A stretch of 5,706 nt of DNA from Bacteroidota bacterium (lineage in GTDB: Bacteria; Bacteroidota; Bacteroidia; Chitinophagales; Chitinophagaceae): NCBI GenBank assembly GCA_026391115.1, contig JAPLER010000293.1:1-5706 (forward strand), in the 5' to 3' direction. This document shows, piece by piece, positions 1-5,706 of the stretch (positions are counted from its first letter, which is position 1; each line of letters begins with the position of its first letter). Both the position numbers and the translations under genes were made by a program. The notes below the pieces were generated by a model. That model saw nothing but the letters and a program-made list of their open reading frames with translations. It was not told where the DNA came from and searched no databases.

Positions 1-24
1 ACCATCTTAATTTTTTTTAGATAA

Positions 25-1014
25 ATGGACGCAAACATACAACCTAATTTTTTGAATGACGATTTTACTAAACCTAAAATGAGTTATTGGGGACAATTTG
101 GAATATTACTAGGATTGGTTATAGTAGGTGCAATTCTTACAGGCATTATGCAGTTCGCCATATTACTTTCTATGATAAAATTTAAAGACTTACTATCAAC
201 TATGGGTAACGAAACACAGTTGATGAATCTAATGTCTAAACCAGAAAATTTTACCAAAGTAGTATTGATGCAGGCACTAGGTACGTTTATTATGATGGCA
301 ATACCTGCATATTTTTTTGTAAAAATTGTAAACGGAAAAGTGGAGTCGTATATTGGTTTTAAAACTAAAATAAATATTGTACAAGTATTATTGGTAATAG
401 TAATTGCTTTAGTTGGTTTGGGTTTGAGTGGCGGATTAGGTGAATTTACAAAAGTGTTGCCTATGAGCAAAAGTTTTAGGGCAATGGCAGAGAGAATGGA
501 AAAAACGTATGAAACTGGCGTAATGATGTTTGTGAATATGAAAACTTTTGGCGACTATTTATTTTCTATGCTGATGATTGCCATACTGCCAGCTGTTTTT
601 GAGGAATTATTATTTAGAGGTGCTTTGCAAAACCTGTTTGTCAAATGGTTTAAACAACATCATATTGCCATACTATTTACAGCCATTTGCTTTAGTCTGG
701 TGCATTTTAGTATTATGGGTTTTTTAAGTAGAATGATGCTGGGTATGGTGCTTGGCTATGTATATTATTATAGCAAAAGCATTTGGTTAAATATGTTGAT
801 GCATTTTATTAATAATGGTATTGCAGTAACAGCTATGTATTTTGCTATAAAAAGCGGAGAAGATGCAACAAAGACTATTAACGAAACCTATCCACTATGG
901 CTTGGCGGAGTTACTTTAATCATAATGATTGGTTTATTGATGGTTTATAAAAAAGTGTGTGACAAAAAAAATCTATCTACAAATCAATTTCACCACCCAA
1001 TCAATAACTTTTAA
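25..1014 (+). CDS. CPBP-family intramembrane metalloprotease (Rce1/Abi-like)
   Basis: This is a 329-residue polytopic membrane protein with about eight hydrophobic segments (roughly residues 22-50, 79-101, 118-138, 178-197, 212-232, 234-250, 252-275 and 291-308). The CPBP/Abi signature is complete: EELLFRG at 193-199 (paired glutamates E193/E194 and R198), FSLVH with H227, and HFINN with H260 and N264. By family knowledge these residues form the glutamate/histidine active site of an Rce1-like protease within the cytoplasmic membrane; the substrate cannot be read from the sequence. The C-terminal tail is short and polar. The ATG at 25 is the first usable start: stop codons close all three frames in the 24 nt before it, so an upstream gene may end directly against it. 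It leads an operon, with cdsA following 15 nt after its stop. Family membership is confident, physiological role is not. Bacterial members process peptides, confer bacteriocin immunity or have unknown housekeeping roles, and the cdsA linkage favours housekeeping. Confidence 0.9.
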   Translation: MDANIQPNFLNDDFTKPKMSYWGQFGILLGLVIVGAILTGIMQFAILLSMIKFKDLLSTMGNETQLMNLMSKPENFTKVVLMQALGTFIMMAIPAYFFVKIVNGKVESYIGFKTKINIVQVLLVIVIALVGLGLSGGLGEFTKVLPMSKSFRAMAERMEKTYETGVMMFVNMKTFGDYLFSMLMIAILPAVFEELLFRGALQNLFVKWFKQHHIAILFTAICFSLVHFSIMGFLSRMMLGMVLGYVYYYSKSIWLNMLMHFINNGIAVTAMYFAIKSGEDATKTINETYPLWLGGVTLIIMIGLLMVYKKVCDKKNLSTNQFHHPINNF

Positions 1015-1029
1015 CTCTAAACTAATAAA

Positions 1030-1905
1030 GTGGCTTTAAATATTCAAACATTAAAAACACGTGCATTAACAGCATTAATTTTTGTAGCTGTTATGTTATT
1101 TGGATTGCTATTCAATTACTGGAGTTTTTTTATTTTATTTTCTATTATACATTTTGGTTGCTGGGTAGAATATCAAAAAATGATTGGCCTAATAGACCCT
1201 GCTTATAAAAATATTTCAGCTTTTCATAAATATGCAATAATGCTTTGCGGTTTTGGGTTTATGCTTTGGAATGTAGAATCCAGGATGCAACCCTTTGACA
1301 TTCCATTATCAGAAATTGGGAAATGGTTGCTTGCAATAATTGCTGTGGTTTTGCCTGTAAAAGAAATTGTATTAAGTAAAAAGGATAATGCCAAAGTTGT
1401 AGCTCACTCCTTTTTTGGTTTTCTATATATTTCTATTTGTTGGAGTTTAATGATAAGTCTAAGAAATAAAGGGATGATATTTAAGGGTAATTTTTTATTC
1501 CTTGATTTTGGTTATGTAACACCCATGATATTAATTGCTTCCATTTGGATTAATGATACAATGGCTTATATAGTGGGTTCTTTAATTGGCAAAACACCTT
1601 TAACAAAAGTTTCTCCTAAAAAAACCTGGGAAGGCACTATTGGTGGTGCTATACTTGCAGTTGTTGCAGTTACAGCTATTTGTTATTTTTTTGTTAGCAA
1701 AACAAATATTTATATCGTAGTATATATTGCAGCTATAGGTGCAGTCATTGGCACTTTAGGCGACTTGCTTGAAAGCAAATTAAAACGACTTGCCAATGTA
1801 AAAGACAGTGGTAGTTTTATGCCTGGCCATGGGGGCTTTTTAGATAGATTCGATTCTCTACTTCTTGCAACACCTTTTGTTTGGTTGTTATTGCAATTGA
1901 TTTAA
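1030..1905 (+). CDS. cdsA: phosphatidate cytidylyltransferase (CDP-diglyceride synthase)
   Basis: CdsA makes CDP-diacylglycerol and pyrophosphate from CTP and phosphatidic acid in the cytoplasmic membrane, the branch point for all phospholipid head groups. The protein has 291 residues, close to the family norm, with about eight or nine hydrophobic segments. The C-terminal CdsA signature is plain: SKLKR at 249-253, KD at 258-259, then PGHGGFLDRFD at 265-275. A methionine (M264) sits where the classical pattern usually has L, I or F, a conservative change. Upstream are further conserved blocks: NDTMAY (175-180), the GK pair at 187-188, SPKKTWEG (195-202) and GDLLES (244-249). The start is GTG at 1030. 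The next in-frame ATG is residue 22, inside the first membrane helix, and would remove it. The gene lies 15 nt after the CPBP protease gene and 7 nt before a small membrane protein gene, so the three are probably cotranscribed. It appears intact. Confidence 0.96.
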   Translation: MALNIQTLKTRALTALIFVAVMLFGLLFNYWSFFILFSIIHFGCWVEYQKMIGLIDPAYKNISAFHKYAIMLCGFGFMLWNVESRMQPFDIPLSEIGKWLLAIIAVVLPVKEIVLSKKDNAKVVAHSFFGFLYISICWSLMISLRNKGMIFKGNFLFLDFGYVTPMILIASIWINDTMAYIVGSLIGKTPLTKVSPKKTWEGTIGGAILAVVAVTAICYFFVSKTNIYIVVYIAAIGAVIGTLGDLLESKLKRLANVKDSGSFMPGHGGFLDRFDSLLLATPFVWLLLQLI

Positions 1906-1912
1906 ACTACAA

Positions 1913-2224
1913 ATGAAAATAAGTAAGTACTTAAAGATTCCTCTGTTATTAATAATCATACCTTACTTATTAATATGTTTATATTTTATTGATTCGATTA
2001 CAATTAGCTGCACTGGTTTGTTCTTTCCTACAATAGGCTTTCTTATAGCCTTACCATTTGGAATAATATCACTAATAACGCTAACCATGACAAAGAAAAA
2101 AATAGATTTTAGTTACTTAAAAAATGAAACCTTTTACAGATGGATTGGAATACTAGCATTTGTTAATTGTATTCTTGAACTTATTCTTTTAACGTTCTTA
2201 GCGTTTATGTGGTCAATTACTTAA
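1913..2224 (+). CDS. small three-helix membrane protein of unknown function
   Basis: I do not recognise this 103-residue protein. It has a basic N-terminus (MKISKYLK), then three hydrophobic stretches at about 8-26, 36-59 and 76-99. Between helices two and three is a charged loop of about 15 residues (TKKKIDFSYLKNET, about 60-73). The positive-inside rule would put this loop and the N-terminus in the cytoplasm only if the topology is irregular, so orientation is uncertain. Cysteines occur at 22, 33 and 86, with no metal-binding pattern and no catalytic motif. The ATG lies 7 nt after the cdsA stop, and a stem-loop starts 22 nt after its own stop, so it is most likely the last gene of the CPBP-cdsA operon. 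Base composition matches its neighbours. The uninterrupted frame, tight spacing and coherent membrane helices support a real gene; the function is open. Confidence 0.7.
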   Translation: MKISKYLKIPLLLIIIPYLLICLYFIDSITISCTGLFFPTIGFLIALPFGIISLITLTMTKKKIDFSYLKNETFYRWIGILAFVNCILELILLTFLAFMWSIT

Positions 2225-2245
2225 TATAAAAATGTTACACTACAC

Positions 2246-2293
2246 CAAAGCATCATACAAAATTTGAATTGGATGCTTTGCTATTCGTTTTGT
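2246..2293 (+). terminator. stem-loop after the cdsA operon, possible weak terminator
   Basis: CAAAGCATC (2246-2254) and GATGCTTTG (2272-2280) form a perfect 9-bp inverted repeat 22 nt after the last gene of the plus-strand operon. The sequence after the stem on this strand is pyrimidine-rich (CTATTCGTTTTG) but not a clean run of T. The 17-nt loop is longer than in strong intrinsic terminators. On the other strand no T-run follows the stem, so it would serve only the plus-strand operon. The rest of the 247-nt gap between the convergent operons (2225-2471) holds no convincing open frame and no clear terminator for the minus-strand regulator gene. Confidence 0.45.
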
Positions 2294-2471
2294 TCCATCT
2301 TTTGTCTGATTTTTAAAATTTAACTGAAGACCGTCTATAATGCAACTAGGAAATTAATGTCGTTTAAAAGCTAGGTTTTCTTGTATTGTATTTTAAATTT
2401 TAAGAGTGCTATTATTACAATTATTCTAAACTTGTAAATTGGCTAGCATAATTGATTAGGGAATATTATTA

Positions 2472-3146
2472 TTACACAACAAACCTATAACCAATGCCTT
2501 TAATGGTAAGTATTTCAAGGTTACTATCATCTTTTAAATAGCTCCTGAGTTTTGTAATATAAACATCTAAATTTCTACTATTAAAAGAAGAGTCATTCCC
2601 CCAAATATGCAATAATACACTTGCACGATTCACGATAGTATTTTTATTATCATATAGAAATTTTATTAGCACTGTTTCTCTATAAGATAATTTTCGTTGC
2701 TCATTATTTATTTCAATGATTTGTTTATTAGTATACAATTTATATTCACCAAAGGTTATAATATTTTCATTGCTAGAAACCTTACTAGTATTAAACTTCG
2801 TAACATTCTCAATTCGAATCATTAATTCCTCAACACTAAATGGTTTGCGTATGTAATCGTTAGCACCTGTTTTAAAACCCTTAATTACATCTTCTGTTTG
2901 CGTTTTTGCAGTAAGAAATATTATTGGAGTATCAAATTTATTATCTCTAATTTCTTTTGCAATTTCAAATCCACTTTTATTAGGAAGCATAATATCCAGT
3001 ACACAAACATCTGGCATAAAATCAATATAACGTTGCATTACATTGCCACCATCTGTTTCCATAGCAATAGTATAGCCTCTTGTTTCAAGTGTTTCTTTTA
3101 CAATTCTTCCCAAAAATTCTTCATCTTCAACATACAGTACCTTCAT
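2472..3146 (-). CDS. OmpR/PhoB-family response regulator
   Basis: This 224-residue DNA-binding response regulator has the usual family length. The receiver domain (about 1-118) has the acidic pair E7/D8, the phospho-acceptor D51 in VLDIMLP, switch residue T79 in FLTA, and K101 in the RKPF motif, so it should be phosphorylatable. The C-terminal winged-helix domain (about 127-224) has the family hallmarks: LSYRE at its start, VNRASVLLHIWG, the recognition-helix segment SRNLDVYITKLRSYL, and the terminal hairpin IKGIGYRFVV. It should bind tandem direct repeats as a dimer after phosphorylation by the kinase encoded just upstream. Its ATG is 27 nt after the kinase stop on the same strand, with an A-rich leader and no Shine-Dalgarno sequence, typical of Bacteroidota. 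The phased TTAAC repeats upstream of the kinase gene are its likely operator (inference). The gene is intact and converges on the cdsA operon. Confidence 0.95.
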   Translation of the reverse strand: MKVLYVEDEEFLGRIVKETLETRGYTIAMETDGGNVMQRYIDFMPDVCVLDIMLPNKSGFEIAKEIRDNKFDTPIIFLTAKTQTEDVIKGFKTGANDYIRKPFSVEELMIRIENVTKFNTSKVSSNENIITFGEYKLYTNKQIIEINNEQRKLSYRETVLIKFLYDNKNTIVNRASVLLHIWGNDSSFNSRNLDVYITKLRSYLKDDSNLEILTIKGIGYRFVV

Positions 3147-3173
3147 TTTTATTTTTTGATGATGTCAATAATT

Positions 3174-4877
3174 TTATAATGGCAATACTATCTCAAACAC
3201 ACTGCCTTTATTTAATTCGCTTTTTATTTTTACTGTACCATTATGTTTTTTTACAATATAATTTACATAACTTAAACCCAACCCATAACCTTTAACATTA
3301 TGCCTATCATTTGTTTCAACTCTATAAAATTTGTCAAATATTTTTTGCTGATTTTCTTTGCTAATTCCAATACCATTATCACTTACAACTATATGCAGTT
3401 GATTATTGATTTGCTTTAATTTAATATCAATTTGCGAATTTTCTTTACTGTACTTTAAAGCATTATCAATTAAGTTAAATAAAATACTTGTCAAGTGTAA
3501 TTTATCTGCATTAATAAAAATATTTTCAGGCTCAGCATTAACATCAATATTAGCTTTCTTTTTATCAATTTGAATACCTAATGCATTTATTACTTCATTA
3601 GTTAAGGCAACAATATCAACGCTCTCCTTTTGCAGTTCAATTTTGTCGTTTTCAAACATTGAAAGCTTTAGTACATTATCTACCAATAATCCTAATCGGT
3701 TTATTTCTATTGCACTTATGTTTAAATAGTCTTGAGATTTTTTCTTGTCTTCAATAGCATTAAAATTTCTTAAAGCTTCTATAGCAACATTAACTGTAGC
3801 TATTGGTGTTTTAAGCTCATGCGTGATGTTGCTTATAAAATCACTTTTCATAACTGCTAATCTGTGTTGAGACATCATATTTTTATACAAAAAAATAAAG
3901 GCAATAATAACAAAAGATAATAGTAAAATTGAAATTGAAATAGGCACACTAAGTCTTTTAACAATAAACCAAAATGGATTATCGAACTGTGCTTGATATG
4001 CCATAGGGTTAACAAAACCAATAGTTGCAGGAGAAGTATGTAGCGATTTTTTTGCAGTATCAATAATATTTGTATTATCTATTGAAATCCTTTTAACTAC
4101 TAGCTTATAGGGTAAAGAAAATTTTTCTTTTACTAATGATTGCTTATATACACTATCTACTTTTTTTGAACCAATGGAATCTGTAAAAATTTTAATAACC
4201 AAGTTTGATAGGTTTAATTTATTAGTATCAAATCTCAAAGATTTTTCAAAGTGCCCTATGCGTGCCATTCTGTTTAATTGATTATTGAAAGCTGCACTAT
4301 CTAATTTTAAACTTTTAGGCAATTTGGTTCTAAAAATTACTTTAGTAGAATCTAACTTTAACGCAGTACCTGTAACACAATCCATTTGATTGAAGTGCTT
4401 AGCATCAATAATAATAGTCGAAGTTTTTTTGCCATTACTATCACTACTAAAATTAATTCTTCGGATATTTTGTGGATTAACATTCTTTAAAATGGAATCA
4501 ACAAGTTCATAAGCTTTGTTTTTGGAAGACTGTACAGAAACATAATTTAATTCGTTTGTAGAATCTTTCAAAGGTTCTGTTCTTTGTATTTTTATCCTTG
4601 GTTTGCTTGTTGTATCTAACTTTTTATGTATGGTATCATACTTTACTTCAAACTTTTTACTATTGTTGTGTTGTGCAACGTATTGTAAAAAATTAGAATC
4701 AGTTTTTAAAGTAGACTCTTGCAGCTGCTGCACAGTTTGCTTCAATAAAACATCTGCTTGCTTTTGAATATTACTATACTCTTCATAATACAATTTATAC
4801 AACCAATATCCCTGAAAAGCAGCAATAGTAATTATTGCCACCATCATTATATATTTTGATGTAATTAACTTGTTCAC
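3174..4877 (-). CDS. two-component sensor histidine kinase, membrane-bound
   Basis: This 567-residue kinase has a first membrane helix at about 9-30, a periplasmic region of about 275 residues, and a second helix at about 309-331. The dimerisation/phosphotransfer helix carries H353 in ITHELKTPIA. The ATPase domain has the N box (N468 and N472, in LFNLIDNALKYS), G1 (DNGIG, 500-504), F box (IFDKFYR, 513-519) and G2 (KGYGLGLS, 529-536). H353 should be autophosphorylated and pass phosphate to D51 of the regulator encoded 27 nt downstream. Only about 20 residues separate helix two from H353, so there is no room for a HAMP or PAS domain. The periplasmic domain matches no fold I can name; its last part (LPYKLVVKR at 255-263, AYQAQFDN at 293-300) resembles sensor regions common in Bacteroidota kinases. 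The start is GTG at 4877; tandem ATGs at residues 11 and 12 (4847, 4844) are alternatives that keep most of helix one. It is divergent from the GLPGLI gene. Confidence 0.94.
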   Translation of the reverse strand: MNKLITSKYIMMVAIITIAAFQGYWLYKLYYEEYSNIQKQADVLLKQTVQQLQESTLKTDSNFLQYVAQHNNSKKFEVKYDTIHKKLDTTSKPRIKIQRTEPLKDSTNELNYVSVQSSKNKAYELVDSILKNVNPQNIRRINFSSDSNGKKTSTIIIDAKHFNQMDCVTGTALKLDSTKVIFRTKLPKSLKLDSAAFNNQLNRMARIGHFEKSLRFDTNKLNLSNLVIKIFTDSIGSKKVDSVYKQSLVKEKFSLPYKLVVKRISIDNTNIIDTAKKSLHTSPATIGFVNPMAYQAQFDNPFWFIVKRLSVPISISILLLSFVIIAFIFLYKNMMSQHRLAVMKSDFISNITHELKTPIATVNVAIEALRNFNAIEDKKKSQDYLNISAIEINRLGLLVDNVLKLSMFENDKIELQKESVDIVALTNEVINALGIQIDKKKANIDVNAEPENIFINADKLHLTSILFNLIDNALKYSKENSQIDIKLKQINNQLHIVVSDNGIGISKENQQKIFDKFYRVETNDRHNVKGYGLGLSYVNYIVKKHNGTVKIKSELNKGSVFEIVLPL

Positions 4878-4881
4878 AAAA

Positions 4882-4913
4882 CAAAAGTAGTTGCCTTAGT
4901 AATTAGTTCTAAA
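4882..4913 (-). promoter_or_regulatory. candidate Bacteroidota-type promoter for the kinase-regulator operon
   Basis: On the minus strand TACTTTTG (4889 down to 4882) fits the Bacteroidota -7 consensus TAnnTTTG exactly. Nineteen nt upstream is TTTAG (4913-4909), an imperfect version of the TTTG -33 element at a normal spacing. The -7 element ends only 4 nt before the GTG codon at 4877. Transcription would therefore begin at or just inside the annotated start, implying either a leaderless message or true translation from the ATG pair at 4847/4844. The weak -33 element and the adjoining phased repeats would suit an activator-dependent promoter. This rests on pattern matching only. Confidence 0.45.
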
Positions 4914-4972
4914 AAGTTTTAACCTTCATTAACGTTTTTTAAGTTTTCATAAACATTATTTAAAATATTAAA
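4899..4972. promoter_or_regulatory. helically phased TAA/TTAAC repeats, probable response-regulator operator
   Basis: The trinucleotide TAA begins at 4900, 4910, 4920, 4930, 4940 and 4950, six copies at exactly one helical turn. Two more at 4961 and 4969 continue the series with a slight drift. The strongest copies are TTAAC (4919-4923), TTAAC (4929-4933) and TTAAG (4939-4943). OmpR/PhoB-family regulators typically bind tandem direct repeats spaced 10-11 bp on one DNA face, and such a regulator is encoded in the adjacent operon. The array lies between the divergent kinase and GLPGLI genes, so it could control both. An alternative is intrinsic curvature from phased A-tracts without specific binding. 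The region is AT-rich, so individual copies mean little; the constant phase is the evidence. Confidence 0.45.
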
Positions 4973-4998
4973 TATTTTCTTTGCCTAAAATTATTTAC

Positions 4999-5706
4999 AT
5001 GAAAAAAACATTATTAACAATTGGGTTATTCATAGCCTTTTTTACAAATGCCCAAATTAAAAGTGGTATTATTAAGTACGAAATGATAACTAGCCTAGCA
5101 GGGACTACTAATGCAAGTGACAAGGAAATACCAGAAGCTATACTTGCTATGATTCCTAAAGAGATAAAAAAAAATAAAATCTTAAGGTTTAATGAAACAA
5201 AAGCCCTTTACGAAAATTTTATACCTAACAAAGAATCTAATAAAGAGGAAGAAGAACCACAGGATGGTAGTGGTGGAATGCAATTTAAATTTAAAAGCAT
5301 TAGTAGTGGGGATGGGGCTAAAGAAAAAACTTTAACAAATCTTGCATTAAATAAACAAAAAGAGTATAAAGAATTCTTTGGAAAAGACTTTATCATTACA
5401 ACAGATAGCATTAAGAAAACTCAATGGAAACCAACTAGGACACAAAAACTAGTTTTAAAATATCCTTGTTATGAAGCAATAACTATTGGAGAAGTAAGAG
5501 GAAAGCAAGATACCATTAAAGCTTGGTATACCCCGTCTATTTCCTCAAAAGCAGGGCCTATGGGTTATTGCAATTTACCTGGTATGATTTTGCAATTGGA
5601 AATGGGAGGGAAAATTACTATTACTGCAACAGAAGTAATAGAACAAGAAGTAAAAGATAATGAACTTGAAATACCAAGTGGTGGCAAAAAAGTTACGGCT
5701 GCCGAG
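4999..5706 (+). CDS. GLPGLI-family exported protein (3' end beyond window)
   Basis: The frame runs open for 236 codons from the ATG at 4999 to the window edge with no stop, so the gene is truncated only by the window. The N-terminus is a clear Sec signal peptide: KK, a hydrophobic core at about 5-15, and likely cleavage at TNA|Q (18/19). There is no lipobox cysteine, so the product is a soluble periplasmic or surface protein. The family motif appears as NLPGMI at 192-197 within GPMGYCNLPGMILQLE, preceded by KAWYTPSI, the typical GLPGLI context. A short acidic linker (EEEEPQDG) lies near residues 78-85. C157 and C191 are the only cysteines seen in the mature part and could form a disulfide. 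The family is common in Bacteroidota, often beside TonB-dependent receptors or two-component systems; its biochemical role is unknown. It is divergent from the kinase gene across 121 nt. A TTTCTTTG sequence at 4976-4983 is a weak -7-like element. Confidence 0.85.
   Translation, partial: MKKTLLTIGLFIAFFTNAQIKSGIIKYEMITSLAGTTNASDKEIPEAILAMIPKEIKKNKILRFNETKALYENFIPNKESNKEEEEPQDGSGGMQFKFKSISSGDGAKEKTLTNLALNKQKEYKEFFGKDFIITTDSIKKTQWKPTRTQKLVLKYPCYEAITIGEVRGKQDTIKAWYTPSISSKAGPMGYCNLPGMILQLEMGGKITITATEVIEQEVKDNELEIPSGGKKVTAAE

Noticed and set aside
1..24. Possible C-terminal tail of an upstream gene, with frame 1 ending TAA at 22-24 directly against the ATG at 25
   Set aside because: All three frames reach a stop within 24 nt, so the frame cannot be chosen and no product can be supported.
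84..470. Minus-strand open frame of 128 codons opposite the CPBP gene
   Set aside because: It lies entirely inside a well-supported gene on the other strand; its translation is low-complexity (Ile, Asn, Pro, Thr) with no domain.
2415..2437. TTACAA/TTGTAA inverted repeat downstream of the regulator gene, considered as its terminator
   Set aside because: Only 6 bp, AT-rich, with an 11-nt loop and no T-run after it on the minus strand; easily due to chance in this composition.
2225..2471. Small genes or RNA genes in the gap between the convergent operons
   Set aside because: The longest ATG frames seen are about a dozen codons or fewer, and no tRNA-like or structured RNA pattern apart from the listed stem-loop was visible.
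2898..3295. Two plus-strand open frames opposite the regulator and the end of the kinase
   Set aside because: Both are antisense to conserved domains, rich in Phe, Ile and His, with no recognisable motif or leader.
3875..4063. Minus-strand open frame of 62 codons within the kinase gene in another frame
   Set aside because: It is a shifted-frame reading of the second membrane helix region; the Leu/Tyr-rich sequence is an artefact of that.
4976..4983. TTTCTTTG as a -7 promoter element for the GLPGLI gene
   Set aside because: It lacks the TA of TAnnTTTG and has no TTG-like -33 element at the usual spacing, so it is too weak to list as a promoter.
5208..5411. Minus-strand open frame of 67 codons opposite the GLPGLI gene
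   Set aside because: It is antisense to a clear signal-peptide protein and carries no motif.

Overview
The window looks like chromosomal DNA from a Bacteroidota bacterium, probably a Chitinophagaceae-like or flavobacterial relative. The composition is very AT-rich, there are no Shine-Dalgarno-like leaders, a TAnnTTTG-type -7 promoter element is visible, and one gene encodes a GLPGLI-family exported protein, a family characteristic of this phylum. The exact genus cannot be read from the sequence.

There are two functional blocks. Positions 1-2224 hold a tightly packed plus-strand operon. It comprises a CPBP-family intramembrane protease (25-1014), phosphatidate cytidylyltransferase CdsA starting at GTG (1030-1905), and a small unrecognised three-helix membrane protein (1913-2224). 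The gaps are 15 and 7 nt, and a 9-bp stem-loop follows the last gene. All three products are integral membrane proteins, so the theme is membrane lipid supply and membrane protein processing.

Positions 2472-4877 hold a minus-strand two-component system: a sensor histidine kinase (GTG start at 4877), then 27 nt later an OmpR/PhoB-type response regulator. It converges on the first operon. The kinase has a large periplasmic domain of unknown fold between two membrane helices and no visible HAMP domain. The regulator has all the residues needed for phosphorylation and a winged-helix DNA-binding domain.

The kinase is divergent from a plus-strand GLPGLI-family gene (4999 to beyond the window edge) that encodes a secreted protein with a signal peptide. 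The 121-nt intergenic region contains the most interesting element: TAA recurs at exactly 10-bp steps six times (4900 to 4950). Its core is TTAAC-TTAAC-TTAAG. This is the geometry expected for tandem half-sites of an OmpR-family regulator and suggests that the regulator controls both its own operon and the exported protein.

No RNA genes, mobile elements or CRISPR arrays were seen. No clearly new system was found; the best candidate for a new regulatory unit is the kinase/regulator/GLPGLI module with its phased operator.
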